DNA of 64,000 nucleotides from Polaribacter reichenbachii (GCF_001975665.1 NZ_CP019419.1:868001-932000); one strand, 5' to 3'; counted from the first letter of the stretch, positions 1 to 10,010 are shown. Translations and numbers: made by a program. Notes: a model not told the origin generated them from the sequence alone.

Positions 1-658
1 CGTTAACCAAATCATGAACATTATCTTTATTTGTAGTAGATGAAAAACCTTCAGCCTTTTCTATGTTACCAAAATAGTAATACATCAAATCTAACTGATG
101 AGGAGCAATATCATTGAAATATCCACCTCCAGAAATAACTGGCTTTAACCGCCAATGCTCTTCTGTTTTAGTTATAATATTGTTTTCTTTAGATTGCAAA
201 ATTTGAATATCTGCAAGAGTAACATCTCCAATAATTTTTGAATCTAATAACTCTTTCACTTTTAAAAAAGGTGCCAATTTTCTTCTATAGTGTGCTACAA
301 CAATAGTATCATTTTCTGAGACAATAGCATTTAGTTCTTTAGCCTCTATAGCATTTAAAGTCATTGGTTTTTCTAAATAAATAAATTTTTTAGCTGCTAA
401 ACATTTTTTTGCAATCTCTAAATGTGTAGAAGGTGGTGTGGCAATATAAACTGCATTTATTGCTGTATTAGCCAACAACTCATCTACAGAGTTATACCAA
501 AAAGGAACCTGATGCCTTGCTGCGAAATCTTTTGCTTTTTCCGTATTTCTTCGCATTACAGCAATTAATTTAGAATGTTTAACTTTATTAAATGCAGGAC
601 CACTTTTTATTTCTGCAACATCTCCACATCCAATAATTCCCCAATTAATTGTTGTCAT
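1..658 (-). CDS. Gfo/Idh/MocA family oxidoreductase (partial, C-terminus off window)
   Basis: The frame is open from an ATG at 658 down to base 1, so only the N-terminal about 219 residues are present. The protein begins MTTINWGIIGCGDVAE, a Rossmann NAD(P)-binding motif (GxGxxxE type), and contains IATPPSTH and YLEKPMTLN, the EKP signature that carries the catalytic lysine of the Gfo/Idh/MocA family. Such enzymes oxidise or reduce sugars and sugar derivatives in the cytoplasm; the substrate cannot be told from this part. It lies 37 bp downstream of acs on the same strand and may be co-transcribed with it. The assignment to family is firm, the function is open. Confidence 0.88.
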   Translation of the reverse strand, partial: MTTINWGIIGCGDVAEIKSGPAFNKVKHSKLIAVMRRNTEKAKDFAARHQVPFWYNSVDELLANTAINAVYIATPPSTHLEIAKKCLAAKKFIYLEKPMTLNAIEAKELNAIVSENDTIVVAHYRRKLAPFLKVKELLDSKIIGDVTLADIQILQSKENNIITKTEEHWRLKPVISGGGYFNDIAPHQLDLMYYYFGNIEKAEGFSSTTNKDNVHDLVN

Positions 659-695
659 ATTTCACTAAATTTAGTTGGTATTTTTTAAAACTGAT

Positions 696-2603
696 TTACA
701 GCCTATTATCAATTATACTCTGAACTACTTCAGGGTTTAACAATGTACTTGTATCGCCTAAATTACTCATATCATTAGAAGCAATTTTACGTAAAATACG
801 ACGCATAATTTTTCCAGAACGAGTTTTTGGCAATCCGTCTGAAAACTGAATTTTATCTAGTTTTGCAATTGGCCCAATTCTATCTGTAATTAATTGATTG
901 ATCTCTTTTTTAAGGTTATTATGATCTCTATATTCACCAGCATCTTTTAAGGTTATATAACCATACAATGCACTTCCTTTTATATCATGAGGAAAACCAA
1001 CAATGGCAGATTCTGCAATAGCAGGATGCTCGTTAATTGCATCTTCTATTGGTGCGGTTCCTAAATTATGCCCAGAAACTATAATAACATCATCTACTCT
1101 ACCTGTAATTCTATAATAACCAACCTCATCTCTTAAAGCACCATCTCCTGTAAAATACATATTATCAAAAGCAGAAAAATAAGTTTCTTTGTATCTCTGA
1201 TGATTTCCCCAAATGGTTCTTGCCATACTTGGCCAAGGATATTTTATACACAAACGTCCCTCTACCTGGTTTCCTTTTAATTCGGCTCCTTTTTCATCCA
1301 TAATTGCAGGTTGAATTCCGATAAAAGGTAAAGTTGCATAGGTTGGTTTTGTAGGCGTTACATACGGAATTGGAGTAATCATCATTCCACCAGTTTCTGT
1401 TTGCCACCAAGTATCAATTATCGGGCTTTTACCTTTACCAACATTATCATTATACCAGTGCCAAGCTTCTTCATTTATGGGCTCTCCTACAGATCCTAAA
1501 ACTTTTAAAGATGATAAATCGTATTTATCTATTAATTCTGCACCATGTTTTGCTAATGCTCTAATAGCAGTTGGTGCTGTATAAAATTGATTGACTTTGT
1601 GTTTTTCTACAATTTCCCAGAAGCGTCCAAAATCTGGATAACTTGGTACGCCTTCAAAAAGAACTGTGGTTGCTCCGTTTGCTAACGGACCATAAACAAT
1701 GTAAGAATGCCCAGTTATCCAACCAATATCTGCTGTACACCAGTATACTTGATTATCTCTATACTGAAAAGCATTTTTAAATGTATATGCAGTATACACC
1801 ATATAACCTGCAGTTGTATGCACCATACCTTTTGGCTTACCTGTAGAACCTGAGGTATAAAGGATAAATAAAGGATCTTCTGCATCCATAATTTCTGCTT
1901 TGCATTCTTTAGAAGCGGTATCTAATAAAGGCTGTAACCATTTATCTCTACCTTCTTTCATATAGATTTCTGAATTGATTCTTTTAACAACCAAAACGCT
2001 TTCTACACAATCGCAATTTTCTAAGGCTTCATCTACAATGCCTTTTAAATCTATTGATTTTTTACCTCTATAAGAACCATCAGAAGTAATTACAATTTTA
2101 CAATCAGAATCATTAATTCTTGTTGCTAATGCTTTGGATGAAAAACCTGCAAAAACTACAGAATGAATAGCCCCTATTCTTGCACAAGCTAAGGTTGCTA
2201 TTGCCAACTCAGGAATCATAGGAACATAAATACAAACTCTATCTCCTTTTTTAACTCCTTGATCTTTTAAAACGTTTGCAAATTGATTTACTCTTTCGTG
2301 CAATTGTTTATATGTAATATGTTCTGCTGCTTCTTTAGGATCATTAGGTTCAAATAAAATTGCTGTTTTATCTCCTTTTGTAGTTAAATGCCTATCAATA
2401 CAATTTTCTGTAATATTTAACTTTGCTCCTTCAAACCATTTTACTGCTGGTTTAGAAAAATCCCAATCTAAAACTTTATCCCATTTCTTTCTCCAAACAA
2501 AATGTTCTTCTGCTATTTCTTCCCAAAAATTTTCTGGTTCTCTTATCGATTTTCGATAAACTTTAAAATATTCTTCTAAATGCTTAATGTGATAGTTACT
2601 CAT
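696..2603 (-). CDS. acs: Acetyl-CoA synthetase (AMP-forming)
   Basis: 635 residues, the usual length for Acs. It activates acetate to acetyl-CoA via acetyl-AMP in the cytoplasm. Visible motifs are the ATP-loop YTSGSTGKPKGMVH around residue 250, WWQTETGG, the FTGDGA motif, the RVDDVIIVSGH hinge region and, near the C-terminus, PKTRSGKIMRR with the lysine that is reversibly acetylated in this family. It is downstream of a Na+/solute symporter and DUF4212 gene, the common acetate uptake and activation arrangement. Start ATG at 2603 gives a normal Acs N-terminus. The next gene upstream ends 28 bp away, so one transcription unit is likely. Confidence 0.95.
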   Translation of the reverse strand: MSNYHIKHLEEYFKVYRKSIREPENFWEEIAEEHFVWRKKWDKVLDWDFSKPAVKWFEGAKLNITENCIDRHLTTKGDKTAILFEPNDPKEAAEHITYKQLHERVNQFANVLKDQGVKKGDRVCIYVPMIPELAIATLACARIGAIHSVVFAGFSSKALATRINDSDCKIVITSDGSYRGKKSIDLKGIVDEALENCDCVESVLVVKRINSEIYMKEGRDKWLQPLLDTASKECKAEIMDAEDPLFILYTSGSTGKPKGMVHTTAGYMVYTAYTFKNAFQYRDNQVYWCTADIGWITGHSYIVYGPLANGATTVLFEGVPSYPDFGRFWEIVEKHKVNQFYTAPTAIRALAKHGAELIDKYDLSSLKVLGSVGEPINEEAWHWYNDNVGKGKSPIIDTWWQTETGGMMITPIPYVTPTKPTYATLPFIGIQPAIMDEKGAELKGNQVEGRLCIKYPWPSMARTIWGNHQRYKETYFSAFDNMYFTGDGALRDEVGYYRITGRVDDVIIVSGHNLGTAPIEDAINEHPAIAESAIVGFPHDIKGSALYGYITLKDAGEYRDHNNLKKEINQLITDRIGPIAKLDKIQFSDGLPKTRSGKIMRRILRKIASNDMSNLGDTSTLLNPEVVQSIIDNRL

Positions 2604-2631
2604 TTCTAGTAGATGTTTTTAATAGGTGGTA

Positions 2632-4317
2632 TTAGTGAGTAGCATCACCAGCACCACTTGGTATTCTTATATTTTCGACAATTTCTTGTACTTCTTCTGA
2701 AGGCTTAGTTGTAAATTTAGAAACAATTATTGAAATAATAAAATTAATTAGCATAGCTACTGTACCAAAACCTTCTGGTGATATTCCAAACCACCAATCT
2801 TCTTTTGCACCACCTCCAAACCAATCGAATTTGAATTTTAGCATATAAAAGAGCATTAATAAAATTCCTATAATCATTCCTAAAACAGCTCCTTCTTTGT
2901 TCATTCTTTTATCAAAAATACCTAGAATTATTGCTGGAAAAAATGATGCTGCAGCCAAACCAAATGCTAAAGCAACTGTGGCTGCTACAAAATCGGGAGG
3001 ATTTATACCAAAATAACCTGCAACACAAACAGCTACAACTGCAGATAATCTTGCTGCTATTAACTCTCCTTTTTCTGTAATATTTGGATTGATCATTTTT
3101 TTGATTAAATCATGAGAAACTGATGCAGAAATAACTAATAATAAACCTGCTGCTGTAGACAAAGCTGCTGCTAAAGCTCCAGCAGCAACCAATGCTATTA
3201 CCCAATTTGGTAATCCTGCAATTTCTGGATTTGCCAAAACCATAATATCTTTATCAACAATCAATTCATTTTTAGAAGTATCTGCAACATATTGTACTTT
3301 TCCATCATTATTTTTGTCATCAAAGACTATTAAACCTGTTTTTTCCCAATTACCAAACCATTCTGGCAATTCTTTATATTCTTTATTGCTCACAGTTTCT
3401 ATTAAATTGGTCCTAGAAAATACAGCTATTGCTGGAGCTGTTGTATATAAAATTGCAATTAATAACAATGCCCAACCTGCAGATTTACGAGCATCAGACA
3501 CTTTTTTTACTGTAAAAAAACGAACAATTACGTGAGGCAAACCAGCTGTACCAAACATTAAAGCTCCAGTTATTAGAAAAACATCTAAAGTTGATTTACT
3601 ACCAGAGGTATATGCTGCAAAGCCTAATTCTTTATGTAAACCATCTAATTTATCTAACAAATAAACTCCATTTTCATCAACTCCTCCAAAACCTAATTGT
3701 GGAATTGGGTTTCCTGTCATTTGAATCGATATAAAAATTGCAGGGACCATAAAAGCAAAAATTAAGACACAATATTGTGCAACTTGTGTATAGGTTATAC
3801 CTTTCATCCCTCCTAAAACTGCATAAAAAAGAACAATAATCATACCTATAATAACACCAGTGTTAATATCTACCTCTAAAAATCTAGAGAAAACTAAACC
3901 TACACCCCTCATTTGACCAGCTACATAGGTAAAAGAAACTAAAAGTGCACAAAAAACAGCTACACTTCTGGCTACTTTAGAATAATAACGATCTCCTATA
4001 AAATCTGGAACTGTAAATTTTCCAAATTTCCTTAAATAAGGAGCCAATAACAAAGCCAACAACACATAACCTCCTGTCCAACCCATTAAATACACAGAGC
4101 CATCATAACCATTAAAAGAAATAAGACCTGCCATAGAAATAAATGATGCTGCAGACATCCAATCTGCGGCAGTTGCTAAACCATTTGCTAGTGGAGAAAC
4201 CCCACCACCTGCTACATAAAATTCTTTAGTAGATCCTGCTCTAGACCAAATTGCAATGCCAATATATAATGTAAAAGTAATTCCTATTAAAATCCAGGTC
4301 CAAACTTGAATGCTCAT
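2632..4317 (-). CDS. Sodium:solute symporter, acetate/organic-acid type (SSS family)
   Basis: 561 residues with about 13 hydrophobic segments, starting MSIQVWTWILIGITF. The segment FYVAGGGVSPLANGLATAADWMSAASF is typical of SSS transporters of the ActP/VC_2705 type, which pair with a DUF4212 subunit and carry acetate or similar carboxylates with Na+. An insertion of about 60 residues (near residues 310-370) contains DDKNNDGKV, which resembles a calcium-binding EF-hand or dockerin-like loop; this is unusual within a transporter loop. It sits 12 bp after the DUF4212 gene and before acs, so acetate is the most likely substrate, by context rather than by proof. Confidence 0.9.
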   Translation of the reverse strand: MSIQVWTWILIGITFTLYIGIAIWSRAGSTKEFYVAGGGVSPLANGLATAADWMSAASFISMAGLISFNGYDGSVYLMGWTGGYVLLALLLAPYLRKFGKFTVPDFIGDRYYSKVARSVAVFCALLVSFTYVAGQMRGVGLVFSRFLEVDINTGVIIGMIIVLFYAVLGGMKGITYTQVAQYCVLIFAFMVPAIFISIQMTGNPIPQLGFGGVDENGVYLLDKLDGLHKELGFAAYTSGSKSTLDVFLITGALMFGTAGLPHVIVRFFTVKKVSDARKSAGWALLLIAILYTTAPAIAVFSRTNLIETVSNKEYKELPEWFGNWEKTGLIVFDDKNNDGKVQYVADTSKNELIVDKDIMVLANPEIAGLPNWVIALVAAGALAAALSTAAGLLLVISASVSHDLIKKMINPNITEKGELIAARLSAVVAVCVAGYFGINPPDFVAATVALAFGLAAASFFPAIILGIFDKRMNKEGAVLGMIIGILLMLFYMLKFKFDWFGGGAKEDWWFGISPEGFGTVAMLINFIISIIVSKFTTKPSEEVQEIVENIRIPSGAGDATH

Positions 4318-4329
4318 AATATTTATTTT

Positions 4330-4587
4330 TTATTCTTCGTTAAAACCAAATTCTTTATCTAACTTATTCATCAATTTTATATAAACAAAAATGAGAATTA
4401 CAAATACATAAATTGATCCCTGTTGTGCAAACCAAAAACCTAGCTTAAAACCACCTAAACTTAGGCTGTTTAACTCTTTTACCCATAAAACACCAAAACC
4501 AAATGAAACCAAAAACCAAATACTTAAAAGTATTGTTAAATACTTTAAATTCTTCTTCCAATATTTCCTTTTGTTTTTTGACACCAT
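4330..4587 (-). CDS. DUF4212 small membrane subunit of the SSS symporter
   Basis: 85 residues with two hydrophobic segments (LTILLSIWFLVSFGFGVLW and FWFAQQGSIYVFVILIFVYIKLM), the standard shape of DUF4212 proteins. These are almost always encoded immediately before an SSS-family transporter, as here (12 bp spacing), and are thought to be an accessory subunit. It is the first gene of the DUF4212-symporter-acs-oxidoreductase run. Confidence 0.85.
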   Translation of the reverse strand: MVSKNKRKYWKKNLKYLTILLSIWFLVSFGFGVLWVKELNSLSLGGFKLGFWFAQQGSIYVFVILIFVYIKLMNKLDKEFGFNEE

Positions 4588-5062
4588 AAATATAGATTTT
4601 TGTTTAACTTTAAAACTAAAAACCTAATTTAAGGTTTTTTAAAACAACTATTATTAAATATTGCTATTAAATTATACAACTAAACTGTTAAACTTTCTAT
4701 TGTATATGCAAACCATTTAATAACACTCAGTTTATAAATCATCTCTTAAACAAACATCAAATTGAGGTAGGGGTATTAAAAAATATTTTTCACTCTAAAA
4801 TTATAAGTAGTATAAACGTTTATTCTTGACAAACAGTTTCTCGAAATTCATATTGAATGAAGCTAGCAAAAACTTTGACTGTGGTTGTACTTCTTAATGT
4901 ATTTATAAAATAGATGTATTTAGCTAATAAGTAAATAGCTCTATTTTCTTATTTAGTAAGGCTCAAAATTAATTACGATGTTGTAAAGTTGTAACAGAAT
5001 TTTAAGATTTGTAATCTACAAGGTGATAAAATTTTATTAGCTAAAGCAAAAAACTATTGATA
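4588..5062. other. 475-bp gene-free region between acetate and uronate operons
   Basis: No credible ORF or RNA gene seen. It should hold the promoter of the DUF4212 operon (minus strand) and the end of the uronate operon. The only marked structure is a perfect 12-bp inverted repeat, TTTAGCTAATAA at 4919-4930 and TTATTAGCTAAA at 5034-5045, 103 bp apart. That is too isolated to name. Confidence 0.4.
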
Positions 5063-6229
5063 CTAATTTTTTATTTCAGTAACAATTAGAGGAGTATTTA
5101 TTTTTTTTGAGTAATCTGTCAAATAAATTTCCCATTCTTTTTGTGTACTAAATTGTTTGCTTTTTTTCCATCCAAAACCACTATAATAGACAACTTTTCC
5201 ATCAACAACATTTAAATGTAAAAAGTTATTGCTTTCATCTTTTTTTGAAGTAACATATTTTTCTGAACCTAAAAAATAAGGTTTAGTGGTAACAATACCT
5301 GTTCCTATTTCAGAATCATCTATAGTTTCCCAATGACTAATCCAAAAATTAGCATCATTTTGATTTGTTAATCCTTTTTTATCGTGTAAAGTTAATCCTG
5401 TAGAAATAGTCTTTGTGCCTTTTACGTCAATTTCAAAACGAGTTAAGTTTTGTCCATAATCTAAAGAAATATGTTTGGTTTCATCAATTTGTTGTCCTGC
5501 AGCATCCCAAGTAGCATAGGTTAATACAAAACTAGTTCTTAGTGGACCTGTTGCTATTGTTTTATAGGAAGTAAAATTTTTAGAAAAATAATACGAAGTA
5601 TCTACTTTTACTGCTGTACCACCAATTCCACGACTAACCCCTACATGAAAATTATCTAAACCTTCTCCATGATCTGTATGATAAGCCCCTAATTTCTCAT
5701 CATTCCTTTTATACCATAAATTGATGATTGGATACTCTACACGTTTTAACCAAGCATCAATACCACTAGATAAAGTTCCTCCTTTTACCCCATCTTCTAC
5801 CATTTTCTGTGCAACTGGACCAAAAGTTCTAAAGGCAACTCTGTTATTTTCCCAAGTATAATCATCTGTTCTTTCTGGCACAAAACGTGAATAACAATAA
5901 TTAATTACTGAGTCTTTTTTATGATCTGCAAAAGTTAAATAATACTTTTTTGTAGCATTTGCTTTTATTTTTGGTTGAAATAATAATAAATCATTTTTAC
6001 CATCTAAATCAACATCAACAAGTTGAGTTATTAATCTTTCTTTTGTTTCTAAATCTACCAAAGAAAAATCTTTAAGAGGTGTTTTAGAAATATCGATTTC
6101 TATAGTTTCAAATTCTCTATCTATATTCAAATCGTTTTGAATTTGATAAGTTTCACTCCAAACATCTTTTTCTTTATCACAAGAAATAAGAATAGAGAAA
6201 GTAAAAAAAAGAAAGATTATTTTTTTCAT
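5063..6229 (-). CDS. DUF4861 family lipoprotein
   Basis: 388 residues with a lipoprotein signal, MKKIIFLFFTFSILISCDKE, the lipobox cysteine at about residue 17. The body (VDLDGKNDLLLFQPKI, GPVAQKMVEDGVKGGTLSSGIDAWLKRVEYPI, YHTDHGEGLDNFHVGVSRGIGG) matches my recollection of DUF4861, a family found in Bacteroidota uronate and pectin/alginate/ulvan loci. Its biochemical activity is not established. It is the last gene of the uronate operon, 61 bp after the KduD-like gene with a palindrome between them. A role on uronic-acid oligosaccharides in the periplasm is inferred only from neighbours. Confidence 0.75.
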   Translation of the reverse strand: MKKIIFLFFTFSILISCDKEKDVWSETYQIQNDLNIDREFETIEIDISKTPLKDFSLVDLETKERLITQLVDVDLDGKNDLLLFQPKIKANATKKYYLTFADHKKDSVINYCYSRFVPERTDDYTWENNRVAFRTFGPVAQKMVEDGVKGGTLSSGIDAWLKRVEYPIINLWYKRNDEKLGAYHTDHGEGLDNFHVGVSRGIGGTAVKVDTSYYFSKNFTSYKTIATGPLRTSFVLTYATWDAAGQQIDETKHISLDYGQNLTRFEIDVKGTKTISTGLTLHDKKGLTNQNDANFWISHWETIDDSEIGTGIVTTKPYFLGSEKYVTSKKDESNNFLHLNVVDGKVVYYSGFGWKKSKQFSTQKEWEIYLTDYSKKINTPLIVTEIKN

Positions 6230-6250
6230 AAGAAATGCTTTTTAATAATA

Positions 6251-6276
6251 CCTACAAGGTTTTAAAAACCTTGCAG
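6251..6276. repeat. Palindromic element between DUF4861 and kduD-like gene
   Basis: CCTACAAGGTTTT is followed directly by AAAACCTTGCAGG, a 13-bp near-perfect inverted repeat with one mismatch. It has the look of the short REP-like palindromes scattered in Flavobacteriia, and as RNA would form a hairpin between two operon genes. Whether it recurs in this genome cannot be seen from the window. Confidence 0.5.
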
Positions 6277-6290
6277 GATATTAATTATAC

Positions 6291-7085
6291 TTATTCTTCG
6301 TTAGACGGTTTTCCAATAGTTGCTAAAATTCCTCCATCAACATATAAAATATGTCCGTTTACAAAATCACTAGCTTTTGATGACAAGAATATTGCTGCTC
6401 CTGCTAAATCATCTGGATCTCCCCATTTCTTTGCAGGTGTTCTGTTTACTATAAAATCGTTAAAAGGATGCCCATCTACACGAATTGGAGCAGTTTGCGA
6501 GGTTGCAAAATAGCCAGGACCAATTCCATTTACTTGAACTCCAAAACGTGCCCACTCTGTTGCCATATTTTTAGTTAACATTACCAAACCACCTTTAGCA
6601 GCCGCATAAGCGCCTACTGTATTTCTACCTAACTCGCTCATCATAGAACAAATGTTAATGATTTTACCAGCTTTACGCTCCATCATTCCTTTAATAACAT
6701 GCTTAGAAACAATAAACGGACTTACCAAATCAATATCAATGACTTGTTTAAAATCTTCTACTTCCATTTCTGCAAGTGGCGTTCTTTTAATAATTCCTGC
6801 ATTATTTACTAAAATATCGATGTGACCAACTTCAGTTTCAATTTTACTGATTGCTGCAATAACTTGCGCTTCATCAGCAACATTAAATTTATATCCAACA
6901 GCATTAATCCCAGCTTCTTTATACAAAGCAACAGCTTTGTCTATTTTTTCTTGTGATGAATTTCCATTCACAACAATAGTTGCTCCTGCTTTTCCTAATC
7001 CCATAGCCATAGACATTCCTAAACCGTGTGTAGAACCTGTTACTAAAGCTACTTTTCCTGTAATATTAAATAATGTTTGAGACAT
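6291..7085 (-). CDS. kduD: SDR oxidoreductase, KduD / gluconate 5-dehydrogenase-like
   Basis: 264 residues. Classical short-chain dehydrogenase: cofactor motif VTGSTHGLGMSMAMG near residue 15, NNAGI near residue 93, and the catalytic YAAAK near residue 160. KduD reduces 3-deoxy-D-glycero-2,5-hexodiulosonate to 2-keto-3-deoxygluconate; the adjacent kduI makes that substrate, so this assignment is strong by context. The family also contains gluconate 5-dehydrogenases, which cannot be excluded by sequence alone. It starts 3 bp after the end of kduI. Confidence 0.82.
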   Translation of the reverse strand: MSQTLFNITGKVALVTGSTHGLGMSMAMGLGKAGATIVVNGNSSQEKIDKAVALYKEAGINAVGYKFNVADEAQVIAAISKIETEVGHIDILVNNAGIIKRTPLAEMEVEDFKQVIDIDLVSPFIVSKHVIKGMMERKAGKIINICSMMSELGRNTVGAYAAAKGGLVMLTKNMATEWARFGVQVNGIGPGYFATSQTAPIRVDGHPFNDFIVNRTPAKKWGDPDDLAGAAIFLSSKASDFVNGHILYVDGGILATIGKPSNEE

Positions 7086-7088
7086 ATT

Positions 7089-7931
7089 TTATCTTAAATC
7101 TGTAATTTTTGCAACATCCATATCATTATAGTCTAGGTTTTCACCTGCCATTCCCCAAATAAATGTGTAATTAGATGTACCAGAACCTGAATGAATAGAC
7201 CAAGGTGGGGAAATTACTGCCTCATGATTTTGCATCCAAATATGACGTGTTTCTTGTGGTTGTCCCATAAAATGACAAACTGCTTGATCTTGAGGAATAT
7301 CTAAATAATAATAGATTTCCATTCTTCTATCGTGTACGTGAGCTGGCATTGTGTTCCAAACAGAACCTGTTTTTAATTCTGTCATTCCCATTTGTAGTTG
7401 GCAGGTTGTTACAATTCCACCAATTATCATTTGATTTACAGTTCTATGATTTGCAGTTTCTAAACTACCTAATTCAATTTTATTTGCTTCTGCTTTGGCT
7501 ACTTGTTTTGTTGGATAGGCAGTATGTGCTGGTGCAGAATTCATATAAAATTTTGCAGGATTGTTTGCATCATCACTTTTAAAAACAACTTCTTTTACAC
7601 CTTTTCCAAGATATAAAGCATCTTTATGCAACATTTTAAATTCTTCACCATCTGCGATGATAGTTCCTGTTCCTCCTGCATTAATAATACCTACTTCTCT
7701 TCTTTCTAAGAAAAAATCTGATTTTAAAGGATCAATTGTTTCTAAAGTTAAAGCACCTGTTGTTGGTACTGCACCTCCAGCCATATATCTATCATAATGC
7801 GTATACACCCATTTTATATTTCCTGGTTGCATTAAATCTGGAACTAAAAATTCATCTCTTAATTCTTGTGTGTCGTACTTTTTTACTGCTTGTGGACTTG
7901 AAGCATATCTTGTCTCGAAAGTTGTTTTCAT
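7089..7931 (-). CDS. kduI: 5-dehydro-4-deoxy-D-glucuronate isomerase
   Basis: 280 residues from the ATG at 7931 (MKTTFETRYASSPQAVKKYD). A longer frame to 7970 is possible but would overlap uxuA and adds residues alien to the family, so I reject it. The cupin fold carries the metal-binding motif PAHVHDRRMEIYYYL (HxH...E), and HSGSGTSNYTFIWGM near the end supplies the last histidine. It isomerises the unsaturated uronate product of polysaccharide lyases or unsaturated glucuronyl hydrolases for KduD. Context: between uxuA and kduD in one operon. Confidence 0.93.
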   Translation of the reverse strand: MKTTFETRYASSPQAVKKYDTQELRDEFLVPDLMQPGNIKWVYTHYDRYMAGGAVPTTGALTLETIDPLKSDFFLERREVGIINAGGTGTIIADGEEFKMLHKDALYLGKGVKEVVFKSDDANNPAKFYMNSAPAHTAYPTKQVAKAEANKIELGSLETANHRTVNQMIIGGIVTTCQLQMGMTELKTGSVWNTMPAHVHDRRMEIYYYLDIPQDQAVCHFMGQPQETRHIWMQNHEAVISPPWSIHSGSGTSNYTFIWGMAGENLDYNDMDVAKITDLR

Positions 7932-7957
7932 TTTTATATTTTTTGTTGTATTTTTTT

Positions 7958-9145
7958 TTATAAAGAACATCTAATTCCTAATTCTAAACCTCGTAATTCT
8001 GCCAAACCACGTAAACGTCCAATTCCTGAATAACCTGGATTTGTTTTTTTCTTTAAATCATCCAGCATTTTATGACCATGATCTGGTCTAAAAGGCATTC
8101 TTACATCTTGTCTTCCTGTAGCTATTCTTTTTTGTTGTTCTAAAATTAATGCTTTCATTACTGCATACATATCTACATCACCATCTAAATGATCTGCTTC
8201 ATGAAAGTTGCCTTCAGCATCACGTTTTGTAGCGCGTAAATGAATAAAGTGAATTCGATCTCCTAAACGCTCTACCATTCCTGCTAAATCATTGTCAGCT
8301 CTTACACCAAAAGAGCCTGTACAAAATGTCAATCCGTTATTTGGAGATTGTACTGCATTATAAATATCTTCGATATCTTTTTCTGTAGAAACCACTCTTG
8401 GCAAACCTAAAATAGGAAATGGAGGATCATCAGGATGAATACACATTAACACTCCTGCTTGTTCTGCAGCAGGAATAATCTCTGATAAAAACGAGAATAA
8501 ATTCGCTTTCAACTCTTTTGGCCCTATATTTTTATAGGTAGCTAAAATTTGATTAAACTCTTCTAAAGTATATCCTTCTTCTGCTCCAGGTAAGCCTGCA
8601 ATTATATTTCTGATTAATCTTTTTTGATCTTCTTCTGATGAATTTTTAAGATACTCTCCAGCTTTTTGTTTTTGATCATCAGAATACTCATTTTCTGCTC
8701 CTGGACGTTTTAACAAATACAGTTCAAAAGCAGCAAAAGCAGCAGCTTCAAAACGTAAAGCTGTAGAATTATCTGAAACTTCGTAATCTAAATTAGTACG
8801 TGTCCAATCTAAAACTGGCATAAAGTTATAACATACAATATCGATACCACATTCACCTAAGTTTATAATTGTTTGTTTGTAGTTTTCAATATATTTTTGA
8901 TAATCTCCTGATTTTGTTTTTATGTTTTCGTGAATGGGCACAGATTCTACTACAGACCAAGTCAATCCAACATTTTCTATGATTTCTTTTCTTTTGTTAA
9001 TTTCTTCAACTGTCCAGACCTCTCCATTTGGAATATGATGTAATGCAGAAACAATTCCTGTAGCTCCTGATTGTTTGATGTCTGATAAAGAAACTGGATC
9101 ATTGGGGCCATACCAACGCCAAGTTTGTTCTAATTTTTTTGTCAT
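7958..9145 (-). CDS. uxuA: D-mannonate dehydratase
   Basis: 395 residues, the family length. Begins [20 protein letters not shown], and shows the conserved [24 protein letters not shown] and [10 protein letters not shown] segments of the UxuA TIM barrel. It dehydrates D-mannonate to 2-keto-3-deoxygluconate, joining the glucuronate branch to the same intermediate produced by KduI/KduD. It is 11 bp downstream of the SDR gene that probably makes mannonate. Confidence 0.95.
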   Translation of the reverse strand: MTKKLEQTWRWYGPNDPVSLSDIKQSGATGIVSALHHIPNGEVWTVEEINKRKEIIENVGLTWSVVESVPIHENIKTKSGDYQKYIENYKQTIINLGECGIDIVCYNFMPVLDWTRTNLDYEVSDNSTALRFEAAAFAAFELYLLKRPGAENEYSDDQKQKAGEYLKNSSEEDQKRLIRNIIAGLPGAEEGYTLEEFNQILATYKNIGPKELKANLFSFLSEIIPAAEQAGVLMCIHPDDPPFPILGLPRVVSTEKDIEDIYNAVQSPNNGLTFCTGSFGVRADNDLAGMVERLGDRIHFIHLRATKRDAEGNFHEADHLDGDVDMYAVMKALILEQQKRIATGRQDVRMPFRPDHGHKMLDDLKKKTNPGYSGIGRLRGLAELRGLELGIRCSL

Positions 9146-9156
9146 TTTTATTTTTT

Positions 9157-9993
9157 TTATACTCCACTATAAGCTGCAAATCCACCATCAATAGGAATTA
9201 CGATTCCTGTTACAAATGCAGAAGCATCATCACATAAAAACTTTGTAGCACTAATTAAATCCTCTGGAGTACCATAACGTTCCATAGGTGTTTGATCTAT
9301 AATTTGCTGCCCTCTTTGTGTTAAACTACCATCTTCATTAGTTAATAAAGCTCTATTTTGATCGGTTAAGAAAAAACCTGGAGCTAATGCATTTACTCGA
9401 ATACCAACTTTAGAAAAATGAACTGCTAACCACTGTGTAAAGTTAGAAATAGCCGCTTTTGCACCACTATATGCTGGTATTTTGGTTAAAGGTGTAAACG
9501 CATTCATAGAAGAAATGTTTAAGATAGAACATCCTTTTCTGCCAACCATATCTACTGCAAAAACCTGAGTAGGAATTAGACTACCTAAAAAATTAAGATT
9601 AAAAGTAAACTCAATTCCTTTAGCATCTAAATCGAAAAAAGTTTTAAAACCCTCTGCTTTGTTTTTTAAATCTTCCATTGCAAAAAAAGGGTTAGAAGTG
9701 GTTCCTAAAGGATGATTACCTCCTGCTCCATTTACTAAAATATCAACTTTTCCAAAAGCCTTATTTACTATTTTTTTTGCATTTTCTAAAGAATCTTTTT
9801 CTAAAACGTTACCTACAACACCTATTGCTTTTCCTCCTGAAGAATTAATTACATCTGCAACTTTATCTGCGGCTTCTTGTCTTAAATCTAAAACAGCGAT
9901 TTTATTTCCCTGTTTTGCTAAAGCAATTGCCATTGTGCTACATAAAACTCCTCCCGCTCCTGTTAATACGATTGTTTTATTCATAAGATCCAT
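9157..9993 (-). CDS. SDR oxidoreductase, probable D-mannonate oxidoreductase (fructuronate reductase, UxuB role)
   Basis: 278 residues from ATG 9993 ([12 protein letters not shown]); ATG 9984 is an alternative. A GTG at 10008 would lie inside an operator palindrome and is rejected. Cofactor motif [24 protein letters not shown] near residue 90 and catalytic YSGAK near 180 mark an SDR. In Bacteroidota an SDR of this type commonly precedes uxuA and is thought to reduce D-fructuronate to D-mannonate in place of the unrelated enterobacterial UxuB. First gene of the uronate operon and divergent from the LacI regulator. Confidence 0.8.
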   Translation of the reverse strand: MDLMNKTIVLTGAGGVLCSTMAIALAKQGNKIAVLDLRQEAADKVADVINSSGGKAIGVVGNVLEKDSLENAKKIVNKAFGKVDILVNGAGGNHPLGTTSNPFFAMEDLKNKAEGFKTFFDLDAKGIEFTFNLNFLGSLIPTQVFAVDMVGRKGCSILNISSMNAFTPLTKIPAYSGAKAAISNFTQWLAVHFSKVGIRVNALAPGFFLTDQNRALLTNEDGSLTQRGQQIIDQTPMERYGTPEDLISATKFLCDDASAFVTGIVIPIDGGFAAYSGV

Positions 9994-9998
9994 TTTTC

Positions 9999-10010
9999 GT
10001 GTACGCACAC
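9999..10010. promoter_or_regulatory. Candidate LacI-type operator O1
   Basis: GTGTACGCACAC is a 12-bp palindrome with 10 of 12 positions symmetric (GTGTnCGnACAC). A central CG is typical of LacI-family operators. It starts 6 bp upstream of the SDR start codon at 9993, so binding would block the uronate operon. Confidence 0.65.

Noticed and set aside
7349..7963. Overlapping plus-strand ORFs opposite kduI
   Set aside because: They are antisense shadows of a clear enzyme gene, with no signal, motif or promoter of their own.
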